This document shows positions 1-6,352 of a DNA stretch of 17,495 nt, in pieces. Origin of the DNA: Actinomycetota bacterium (lineage in GTDB: Bacteria; Actinomycetota; Actinomycetes; Actinomycetales; Microbacteriaceae); the NCBI GenBank assembly GCA_009704605.1, contig WLDW01000005.1:1-17495 (forward strand), written 5' to 3'. The notes under the pieces were generated by a model. That model was not told the origin of the DNA. It searched no databases and saw only the letters and a list, made by a program, of their open reading frames with translations. The position numbers were made by a program, and so were the translations under genes. Numbering within the stretch: the first letter of the stretch is position 1; every line of letters starts with the position of its first letter.

Positions 1-450
1 GAGGAACTGCTAAAGATTGTTGACGTTCCAGTTTCGAAAGAAATGATTGAGTCAGACGTGAACCGCCACCTCGAGGGTGAGGGCAGATTGCAAGATGACA
101 AGCATCGCGCTGAAGTCACCTTAGAGTCTGAAAAATCTTTCAAGGTTCAAATGTTGCTTGACGCGATTGTTGATGCCGAAGGCATCAAGGTCGGCGAGCA
201 GGAGCTAATGCAGTACCTGATGCTGAGTAGCCAAAACTATGGCATGGATCCAAACCAGTTTGTGGAGACCATTAGCAAAAACGGTCAGGTGCCAGCTTTT
301 GTCGGAGAGGTTGCAAGGCGCAAGGCTCTTTCCATTGTTTTGTCTGAGGCGATCGTGACTGACAAGGCAAAGAACCCCGTTGATTTGGGGGAGTTTCTAA
401 AGGGCGATAACTCAAGCCAGGACTCACACGCCGGTCACGACCACGACTAA
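1..450 (+). CDS. tig: Trigger factor, C-terminal part (5' end outside window)
   Basis: Trigger factor is the ribosome-bound chaperone and peptidyl-prolyl isomerase that meets nascent chains at the exit tunnel. The frame is open from base 1 to TAA at 448-450, so 149 residues of the C-terminal chaperone domain are visible. The text resembles the family's C-terminal arms: a helix-rich stretch beginning EELLKIVDVPVSKEMIESDV, then VGEQELMQYL and a 'MDPNQFVETISKNGQVP' segment near residues 80-97. The ribosome-binding and PPIase domains lie outside the window. The protein ends in an acidic, His-rich tail (HAGHDHD), a possible metal-binding tail whose function is unknown. tig upstream of clpP1-clpP2-clpX is the usual actinobacterial order and puts folding and degradation of new proteins side by side. 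Confidence 0.93.
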   Translation, partial: EELLKIVDVPVSKEMIESDVNRHLEGEGRLQDDKHRAEVTLESEKSFKVQMLLDAIVDAEGIKVGEQELMQYLMLSSQNYGMDPNQFVETISKNGQVPAFVGEVARRKALSIVLSEAIVTDKAKNPVDLGEFLKGDNSSQDSHAGHDHD

Positions 451-460
451 GACACCAGCT

Positions 461-478
461 TTATTGCCCTAGGCGAAC
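461..478. promoter_or_regulatory. ClgR-like operator upstream of clpP1P2
   Basis: The sequence TTATTGCCCTAGGCGAAC is an imperfect palindrome centred in the 103-bp tig-clpP1 gap. Against the ClgR consensus as I remember it from Corynebacterium (WNNWCGCYNANRGCGWWS), 12 of the 14 constrained positions match; the mismatches are position 5 (T for C) and position 10 (T for A). ClgR is the actinobacterial activator of clp genes, so the location fits. The right half (GGCGAAC) is perfect and the left half is degenerate. No clgR gene is visible in this window. Confidence 0.55.
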
Positions 479-489
479 AAGCCCTAATC

Positions 490-519
490 TTGGCGTGTTT
501 CGAAGTATCTTGGTCTAGC
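490..519 (+). promoter_or_regulatory. Weak candidate clpP1 promoter
   Basis: TTGGCG at 490-495 could serve as a -35 box, with a poor -10 (TCTAGC, 514-519, 18-bp spacing) about 35 bp before the clpP1 start codon. The -10 is weak, as expected for an activator-dependent promoter, and the ClgR-like site is centred roughly 55 bp upstream of the implied transcription start. This is a tentative assignment. Confidence 0.25.
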
Positions 520-553
520 AAGCAAGTAATCAAGCACTGGATAAGGGACTCAA

Positions 554-1135
554 ATGGCAGATAAGGCAATGGAAAAGTATTCCACCGTTGACCGTCTATT
601 AAAAGACAGAATCGTTTGGCTTGGAAGCGAAGTTCGCGATGACATGGCAAATGACATCTGCGCAAAGATTCTGCTGCTCGCAGCCGAAGACTCCACCAAG
701 GACATTTACCTTTACATCAACTCACCGGGTGGTTCTATCACCGCTGGTATGGCTATCTACGACACGATGCAATATGTTCCAAACGACATCGTGACTGTTG
801 GAATTGGAATGGCCGCCTCGATGGGTCAGTTCCTGCTTTCGTCTGGTACCAAGGGCAAAAGATATGCCACGCCAAACACCAGAGTGCTACTTCACCAGCC
901 AGCCGGAGGTTTTGGTGGAACAGCTGCCGACATTCAAACTCAGGCGGAGCTGATCATGTCCATGAAGCGTCAGCTTGCACAGATCACCGCAGACCAAACT
1001 GGAAAGACCGTTGAGCAAGTTATGGAAGATGGCGATCGTGATCGCTGGTTCACAGCTCAAGAAGCTTTGGAATACGGGTTCATCGACCACATTCAAGCAT
1101 CCGCTGGCGCAGCCACCGGTGTTGGAAACAAGTAG
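554..1135 (+). CDS. clpP1: ATP-dependent Clp protease proteolytic subunit ClpP1
   Basis: This is a serine peptidase that forms one heptameric ring of the ClpP1P2 barrel and degrades substrates fed in by ClpX or ClpC. At 193 residues it has the normal length. The catalytic triad is legible: Ser89 in GMAASMGQ, His114 in LLHQPAGG and Asp163 in GDRDRWF, with the same spacing as E. coli ClpP (25 and 74 residues). The INSPGG oxyanion-hole segment is at 55-60. The start is ATG at 554 with AAGGGA (543-548) five bases upstream. It is the first of two adjacent clpP genes, the actinobacterial arrangement in which the active enzyme is a mixed ClpP1-ClpP2 tetradecamer. It is followed 14 bp later by clpP2 and is probably co-transcribed with clpP2 and clpX. 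Confidence 0.96.
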   Translation: MADKAMEKYSTVDRLLKDRIVWLGSEVRDDMANDICAKILLLAAEDSTKDIYLYINSPGGSITAGMAIYDTMQYVPNDIVTVGIGMAASMGQFLLSSGTKGKRYATPNTRVLLHQPAGGFGGTAADIQTQAELIMSMKRQLAQITADQTGKTVEQVMEDGDRDRWFTAQEALEYGFIDHIQASAGAATGVGNK

Positions 1136-1149
1136 GGAGAAACTATAAA

Positions 1150-1794
1150 TTGCCAAAAGACCTTTCAAACCTTTCCCCAGAAGCTAGGTACATTCTTCCT
1201 AGCTTTGAGGAGAGAACCTCCTACGGTTTCAAGCGCCAGGACCCTTACAACAAACTCTTTGAAGACCGCATCGTGTTTCTAGGCGTTCAGGTTGACGACG
1301 CTTCGGCAGACGATGTCATGGCGCAGCTTTTGGTTCTTGAAAGCCAAGACCCTGACCGCGACATCACTATGTATATCAACTCACCGGGTGGATCATTCAC
1401 CGCGATGACTGCGATCTACGACACCATGCAATACATCAGACCTCACATTCAAACAGTTTGTTTGGGTCAGGCAGCTTCAGCTGCTGCTGTATTGCTTGCA
1501 GCAGGATCTCCTGGAAAGCGTCTAGCTTTGCCGAACGCAAGAATTTTGATTCACCAGCCGGCAACCGGTGACTCCGGTCGAGGACAGGCGTCTGATATTG
1601 AGATTCAGGCTAAAGAGATTATGCGTTTGCGCGAGTGGCTCGAAGAGACACTATCCAAGCACTCAAACAAGTCTGTGGCCGAAGTTAACAAGGACATCGA
1701 CCGCGACAAGATCTTGACTGCGGATGAGGCTCTGACCTACGGATTGATTGACCAGGTGCTTACTTCCCGCAAGAACGCACTGCCTGCCAAGTAA
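1150..1794 (+). CDS. clpP2: ATP-dependent Clp protease proteolytic subunit ClpP2
   Basis: This is the second ClpP subunit (214 residues), partner of ClpP1 in the mixed-ring peptidase. The triad is Ser110 (LGQAASAAA), His135 (LIHQPATG) and Asp186 (DIDRDKIL). These are the positions I recall for Mycobacterium tuberculosis ClpP2, including the two-residue insertion in the handle region (GDSGRGQ) that separates ClpP2 from ClpP1. The N-terminal extension before the ClpP fold (about 30 residues, ending [19 protein letters not shown]) is also typical. The start is TTG at 1150, with a GGGAG ribosome-binding site (1135-1139) directly after the clpP1 stop and 10 bases of spacing; no better in-frame start lies nearby. 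Its stop overlaps the left arm of an inverted repeat whose right arm covers the likely clpX ribosome-binding site. Confidence 0.95.
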   Translation: MPKDLSNLSPEARYILPSFEERTSYGFKRQDPYNKLFEDRIVFLGVQVDDASADDVMAQLLVLESQDPDRDITMYINSPGGSFTAMTAIYDTMQYIRPHIQTVCLGQAASAAAVLLAAGSPGKRLALPNARILIHQPATGDSGRGQASDIEIQAKEIMRLREWLEETLSKHSNKSVAEVNKDIDRDKILTADEALTYGLIDQVLTSRKNALPAK

Positions 1795-1844
1795 AACCTT
1801 AGGAGAACCTAACCGCGATTGTCGGGGATGGGTAATAAGGTTTT
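1793..1844 (+). repeat. Inverted repeat across the clpP2-clpX junction
   Basis: AAAACCTT (1793-1800, overlapping the clpP2 stop) is perfectly complementary in inverted orientation to AAGGTTTT (1837-1844). The right arm contains AAGG (1837-1840), the best Shine-Dalgarno match for the clpX ATG at 1849. A second small hairpin, TTAGG-AGAA-CCTAA (1799-1812), competes with the left arm. A ribosome finishing clpP2 would cover the left arm and free the site. The repeat is seen; the regulatory role is inferred. Confidence 0.45.
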
Positions 1845-1848
1845 ACTT

Positions 1849-3126
1849 ATGACAAAACTCAGCGAATCAGGCGACCTGCTGAAGTGCTCTTTCTGTGGAA
1901 AGAGCCAGAAGCAGGTTAGAAAGCTAATCGCAGGCCCGGGCGTTTACATTTGCGATGAGTGCATTGAGCTTTGCAACGAAATTATTGAAGAAGAACTTGG
2001 CGCCGCGGCTTCCAAGGAAATTGAAGACATAACTCTTCCAAAGCCAAAAGAAATCTACGGCTACTTGGATGAATACGTAATTGGTCAAGACAAAGCCAAA
2101 AAAGTTCTTTCAGTAGCTGTCTATAACCACTACAAGAGAATTCGCTCCGCCGGAACTCTAACCGCAGCCGGTAAAGAGCACGACTCAATTGAAATTGCCA
2201 AGTCAAACATTTTGATGATTGGTCCAACTGGTTGTGGAAAGACCTACCTAGCCCAAACTCTTGCCAAAAGACTTAACGTTCCGTTCGCAGTAGCTGACGC
2301 TACCGCTTTGACCGAAGCCGGTTACGTGGGTGAGGATGTTGAGAACATCCTGCTAAAACTTCTGCAAGCCGCTGATTTTGACGTCAAGCGTGCTGAGCAG
2401 GGCATTATCTACATTGACGAAATTGACAAGATTTCCAGAAAAGCCGAGAACCCATCGATTACCCGAGATGTGTCGGGTGAGGGTGTTCAGCAGGCCTTGC
2501 TAAAGATTCTTGAAGGAACTGTTGCTTCGGTGCCACCGCAAGGTGGCAGAAAGCACCCGCAGCAAGACTTCATTCAGATCGACACAACCAATGTGCTCTT
2601 CATCGTGGCAGGTGCTTTCGCAGGACTTGAAGAAATCATCTCTAACCGATCCGGCAAGAGGGGTATTGGCTTTGGCAACGAAGTTCAGTCTCACGGGGTG
2701 GATCCTGACATCTTCAACGATGTTCAATCAGAAGATTTGAGAAAGTTCGGTCTAATTCCTGAATTCATTGGCCGACTTCCAGTTATTGCAACCGTTGAAC
2801 CGCTTGACCGCGCGGCTTTGATGGATATTTTGACAGTTCCTAAAAATGCCCTCACCAAGCAGTATCAAAGAATGTTCGAGCTGGATGGCTTCGAGCTCGA
2901 GTTTGATAAAGCAGCACTTGAGTTGATGGCTGACATGGCAATCGAGCGCGAAACCGGCGCACGAGGCCTGCGCTCAATTTTGGAAACAGTGCTTGGTTCA
3001 ATAATGTTTGAGATTCCAACCATGGAAACCCAAGGACTCGTGAAGATCACCAAGGATGTTGTCTTGGGCAAAAAAGAAGCTTCGATCACTCCATTCAAAA
3101 AACAAGCACAAGAAAAATCCGCCTAA
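1849..3126 (+). CDS. clpX: ATP-dependent Clp protease ATP-binding subunit ClpX
   Basis: ClpX is the AAA+ unfoldase that recognises tagged substrates and threads them into ClpP. Seen in order: an N-terminal four-cysteine zinc-binding domain (Cys13, Cys16, Cys35, Cys38), Walker A GPTGCGKT at 125-132, the GYVG pore loop shortly after, Walker B IDEID at 189-193, the IGF loop that docks on ClpP at 273-275, and the sensor-2 Arg372 in GARGLR. The length of 425 residues is normal. I chose ATG 1849 because the protein then begins [16 protein letters not shown], like other actinobacterial ClpX; in-frame TTG 1819 and ATG 1828 would add 10 or 7 residues unlike the family. AGGAGA at 1801-1806 is well placed for neither upstream start, whereas AAGG at 1837-1840 has 8 bases to 1849. 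It follows clpP2 in the same transcription unit. Confidence 0.95.
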   Translation: MTKLSESGDLLKCSFCGKSQKQVRKLIAGPGVYICDECIELCNEIIEEELGAAASKEIEDITLPKPKEIYGYLDEYVIGQDKAKKVLSVAVYNHYKRIRSAGTLTAAGKEHDSIEIAKSNILMIGPTGCGKTYLAQTLAKRLNVPFAVADATALTEAGYVGEDVENILLKLLQAADFDVKRAEQGIIYIDEIDKISRKAENPSITRDVSGEGVQQALLKILEGTVASVPPQGGRKHPQQDFIQIDTTNVLFIVAGAFAGLEEIISNRSGKRGIGFGNEVQSHGVDPDIFNDVQSEDLRKFGLIPEFIGRLPVIATVEPLDRAALMDILTVPKNALTKQYQRMFELDGFELEFDKAALELMADMAIERETGARGLRSILETVLGSIMFEIPTMETQGLVKITKDVVLGKKEASITPFKKQAQEKSA

Positions 3127-3129
3127 TAA

Positions 3130-4326
3130 ATGAGCCCCGTTCAGTCTGCCAAGCCTGAACTTAAAGCACCCATAATCGCAGGCTTCGTAGCCTCCATTTC
3201 TGGATCTGCGGCAACTTTTGGAATTGCCATCGCCGGTTTAGTTGCAATGGGAGCTTCCAGGGATCAAACCTTTACAGCACTGTTTGTTTTACTGATTGGC
3301 TACGGTTTGCTCTCTACTGTTTTGAGCTATCGATACAAGATGCCGATTTCGATTGTTTGGTCCACCCCAGGCGCAGCTTTTCTTGCAGCCTCAGCTGGAT
3401 TGGGTCTGGAATTCGATCAAGCGGTTGGCGGATTCTTGCTTTCCGGATTCCTACTTACCGTCACAGGACTTTGGCCGGCATTATCTAGGTTGGTACAGAG
3501 AATCCCATCGAGCATCGCAAGTGCGATGCTAGCGGGAATCCTATTTGTATTCGTAGTGACTACCGTAAGAGCCGCTGTCGATTACCCATTTCTTGTGATC
3601 CCATTTGTTCTGGTCTGGTTTGTGTTGAATCGGATCGCAACAGTATGGGCAACTCCGGTAGCCATAGTCTTGGCGTTTGGGTTAGTGAACTATGACCTGG
3701 GTTGGGATTGGCTTGAAAGTGCAAGGTTGTTGCCAAACTTCGAAATCGTAACACCGGCATTTGATTTGATTCCTGTTCTTTCAATTGGTATTCCGTTGTA
3801 TCTAATAACGATGGCGAGCCAGAACCTACCTGGCATAGCAATCATGAAGGGCTTCGGATACAACGTTCCGGTGCGTCCAGTGATCACATCAACTGGTGTT
3901 GCAACCATTCTTGCCTCGTTCTTCGGTGGTTTTGGAATGAATCTTGCCGCGATTACCGCTGCAATTAATGCCAACGAGCAAGCCGCTAAGGATCCAGAGC
4001 GTCGCTGGGTTGCATCGTTTGTAGGCGGATTGGTCTACTGGCTGTTTGCAATTGGAGCTGGATTCTTTGCAGCTTTCGTTCTTGCAGTTCCCTCGGAGCT
4101 ATTGCTTGCCGTAGTTGGGTTAGCGCTTCTTCCGAGCTTCATCGCCTCTATTGGAGCATCCTTAGAGGACCGAAGCACCAGATTGCCTGCGGCTATTACG
4201 TTCATCGTGGGAGCTGCTGGCATCTCGGTATTCGGGATTGGTGGAGCCTTCTGGGCGCTAGTTGCCGGAATACTGGTGCTTTTTTGGGAGAAAATGCCGC
4301 TAGCTAGAGCAGACCGCGGCGCGTAA
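3130..4326 (+). CDS. benE: BenE-family (benzoate/H+ symporter-like) membrane transporter
   Basis: This is a hydrophobic integral membrane protein of 398 residues with about 11-12 membrane segments. It resembles the BenE family, whose characterised members import benzoate with protons. Family-like text includes SIVWSTPGAAFL (about 73-84) and the MASQNLPGI segment at residues 228-236. The true substrate cannot be read from sequence, and no aromatic catabolic genes are present here. The start ATG 3130 comes after tandem stops (TAATAA at 3124-3129), leaving three bases after clpX and no recognisable Shine-Dalgarno sequence, so translation is probably coupled to clpX. It is functionally unrelated to the Clp genes. 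Its last 23 bases overlap the tail of dcp on the other strand. The frame is intact. Confidence 0.85.
   Translation: MSPVQSAKPELKAPIIAGFVASISGSAATFGIAIAGLVAMGASRDQTFTALFVLLIGYGLLSTVLSYRYKMPISIVWSTPGAAFLAASAGLGLEFDQAVGGFLLSGFLLTVTGLWPALSRLVQRIPSSIASAMLAGILFVFVVTTVRAAVDYPFLVIPFVLVWFVLNRIATVWATPVAIVLAFGLVNYDLGWDWLESARLLPNFEIVTPAFDLIPVLSIGIPLYLITMASQNLPGIAIMKGFGYNVPVRPVITSTGVATILASFFGGFGMNLAAITAAINANEQAAKDPERRWVASFVGGLVYWLFAIGAGFFAAFVLAVPSELLLAVVGLALLPSFIASIGASLEDRSTRLPAAITFIVGAAGISVFGIGGAFWALVAGILVLFWEKMPLARADRGA
4296..4320 (-). terminator. Possible dcp terminator hairpin in the benE/dcp overlap
   Basis: Read on the minus strand, GCCGC (4316-4320) and GCGGC (4296-4300) form a 5-bp GC stem followed by ATTTTCT. 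The 15-base loop contains the dcp stop and the palindrome CTAGCTAG (4300-4307). The stem is short and the loop large, so this is a weak candidate. It lies inside benE on the other strand. Confidence 0.25.
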
Positions 4327-6340
4327 GAAGCGGTTCAATTGCAGGCTCTTGGCCACGGAAGTTTCTAAACATATCCATCGAATCAATCGAGCCTCCTCGA
4401 GATAGCAATTCTTTTCTGAAGCGTTCGCCGTTTTGTCTTGTCAGGCCACCGTTTTGCTTGAACCAATTCACGGTATCGGCGTCAAGAACTTCTGACCAGA
4501 TGTAACCGTAGTAACCGGCCGAGTAACCGCCAGAGAATACATGCGAGAAGTATCCGCTCTTATAGCGAACAGGAACTGGATCAAAATCTAATCCGTAATC
4601 CTTGATTGCCTTGGCCTCAAATTCAGAGACGTCAGAGATGCTGTTCTCTGACACTTCGTGCCAGGCAAGATCCAAAATGGCTGCGGCAAGGTAAGAAGTG
4701 GTCTCAAATCCTTCATTGAAAGTCTCTGAGGCTTGCAAGCTTGCTATCCACTCAGCTGGAAGAACCTCACCGGTTTCATGATGCTTGGCGTAGTTGGCAA
4801 CCACTTCGGGCCAAAGCATCCACATCTCGTTTACCTGTGATGGGAACTCGACAAAGTCTCGCTCCACGTTGGTACCAGAGAATCTTGGGTAAGTTACATC
4901 GGAGAGTAGACCATGCAATGCGTGCCCGAACTCATGAAACAGAGTGCTAGTTTCTTCAAAGGTTAGAAGTGAAGGCTCACCCTCTCGAGGCTTTGGAATA
5001 TTTAGGTTGTTTACCACAACAGGCTTCTGATTTAGCAGTTTCGATTGATCAACTAGGTTGTTCATCCACGCGCCACCGTGCTTAGAGTCTCTAGTAAAGA
5101 AGTCCCCAACAAACAAGCCAAGTTTGGAACCGTCTTCATTGAAGACCTCAAACACTCTGGCTTCCTCGTGGTAAGCCTTCAGATCCTTTCGTTCTTTGAA
5201 AGTGATTCCAAACAGCTTCTCCGCTGCGAAAAAGACACCGTCAAACAAGACACTCTCAAGCTCGAAGTAAGGTTTCATCAACGTTGTGTCTAGGTTGTAC
5301 TTTTCTTTGCGGACTTTCTCTGTGTAGTAAGCCCAGTCCCAGCTTTCAAGTTTCGAACCGGCATGGTCTTTTTGTAACTGGGCCTCAAGATCCTTTGCTT
5401 CTGAGCGTGCGTTGGAAACGGCAGCTGGGGCAATACGGCGAAGCATTTTGTGGGCATTTGCTGGCTTACCAGCTGTTTGATCCGAGAGCACATAAGCCGC
5501 GTGGCTCTCGAATCCAAGAAGCTTGGCTCGCTCAGCACGAAGCTTAACGATTTCCTTGATGAGCTCTTGGTTGTCAAAGTCTCCACCAGAGGTAGATTTT
5601 GACATGCTCGCACGCATGATCTTTTCGCGCAGTTCTCGGTTTTCTAAAGAGGCCAACCAGGGGTGACCGGTGTAGTTGACCATGTTCACTAGGTACTTGC
5701 CTTCGAGGCTACGTTCTTTGGCTGCCTGAGCGGCGATGTCAATTTCTGATTCAGATAATCCGGCTAGCACTGCAACATCATCCACTACAACAGCTAACCG
5801 ATTAGCTTCAGCTAGGGCATTCTGATCGAACTTGGTTTGTAGCTCCGAGAGATTCTCGTTGTATTGCTTTAGGGTCTCGCGGTCTTCTGCGCTTAGCTGT
5901 GCTCCAGCGTGCACAAAGTCCCGATGATATCTTTCAATGAGCCAAACTGACTCGGTATCCAGGCCAAGCTGAGCGCGGGTTTCGTAAAGTCTTTCGATTC
6001 GAGTAAACAAAGCAGGATTTAGCTTGATTGCATCCTCGTGGCCTGCAAGCTTTGGTGCAATCTCGGATTCAATTTTGTTGGTTGTTGGGTTGGTGTCGGC
6101 TGATGACTTGTTATAGAAAACCAGAAGCATACGCTCGAGCATTTTTCCGGATCGCTCTAAGGCGACAACGGTGTTGTCAAAAGTTACTTCAGGTTGTGAG
6201 GTTATTGCCTCAATTTCCTCTAGCTGCTGCTCGCAACCAGCATAGAAAGCTGGCAGGTAGTGCTCGTCTGTGATTTTGGAAAAATCAGGCAATTCGTATT
6301 CAAGCGTTGATCGATCTTGAAATGGATTTGAGCTAGTCAT
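4304..6340 (-). CDS. dcp: M3-family zinc metallopeptidase, peptidyl-dipeptidase Dcp
   Basis: This is a thermolysin-fold peptidase expected in the cytoplasm, removing C-terminal dipeptides from oligopeptides such as those released by Clp-type proteases. At 678 residues it is close to E. coli Dcp (about 680). The zinc site is clear: HEFGH at 469-473, with Glu498 in RDFVEFPSQ as third ligand. The flanking SGTN...RDFVEFPSQVNE text fits Dcp better than oligopeptidase A, which reads ELPSQ there. A His/Tyr/Gly-rich segment near the C-terminus (HVFSGGYSAGYYGY) matches the family's substrate-binding loop. The start is ATG at 6340 with AAGGG upstream on the minus strand. It lies 12 bp downstream of valS, so the two are probably one operon. 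Its stop is inside benE. Confidence 0.9.
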   Translation of the reverse strand: MTSSNPFQDRSTLEYELPDFSKITDEHYLPAFYAGCEQQLEEIEAITSQPEVTFDNTVVALERSGKMLERMLLVFYNKSSADTNPTTNKIESEIAPKLAGHEDAIKLNPALFTRIERLYETRAQLGLDTESVWLIERYHRDFVHAGAQLSAEDRETLKQYNENLSELQTKFDQNALAEANRLAVVVDDVAVLAGLSESEIDIAAQAAKERSLEGKYLVNMVNYTGHPWLASLENRELREKIMRASMSKSTSGGDFDNQELIKEIVKLRAERAKLLGFESHAAYVLSDQTAGKPANAHKMLRRIAPAAVSNARSEAKDLEAQLQKDHAGSKLESWDWAYYTEKVRKEKYNLDTTLMKPYFELESVLFDGVFFAAEKLFGITFKERKDLKAYHEEARVFEVFNEDGSKLGLFVGDFFTRDSKHGGAWMNNLVDQSKLLNQKPVVVNNLNIPKPREGEPSLLTFEETSTLFHEFGHALHGLLSDVTYPRFSGTNVERDFVEFPSQVNEMWMLWPEVVANYAKHHETGEVLPAEWIASLQASETFNEGFETTSYLAAAILDLAWHEVSENSISDVSEFEAKAIKDYGLDFDPVPVRYKSGYFSHVFSGGYSAGYYGYIWSEVLDADTVNWFKQNGGLTRQNGERFRKELLSRGGSIDSMDMFRNFRGQEPAIEPLLTRRGLL

Positions 6341-6352
6341 ATCGCACCCTTC

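Noticed and set aside
447..665. A small minus-strand frame across the tig-clpP1 gap.
   Set aside because: It overlaps conserved clpP1 coding sequence and the ClgR-like site, and its translation resembles nothing known.
1819..1848. A clpX start at TTG 1819 or ATG 1828.
   Set aside because: The added residues do not resemble ClpX N-termini and ribosome-binding site spacing is poor; ATG 1849 gives the standard beginning.
4741..5547. Several plus-strand frames inside dcp.
   Set aside because: They are antisense to a conserved enzyme gene, without ribosome-binding sites or recognisable domains.
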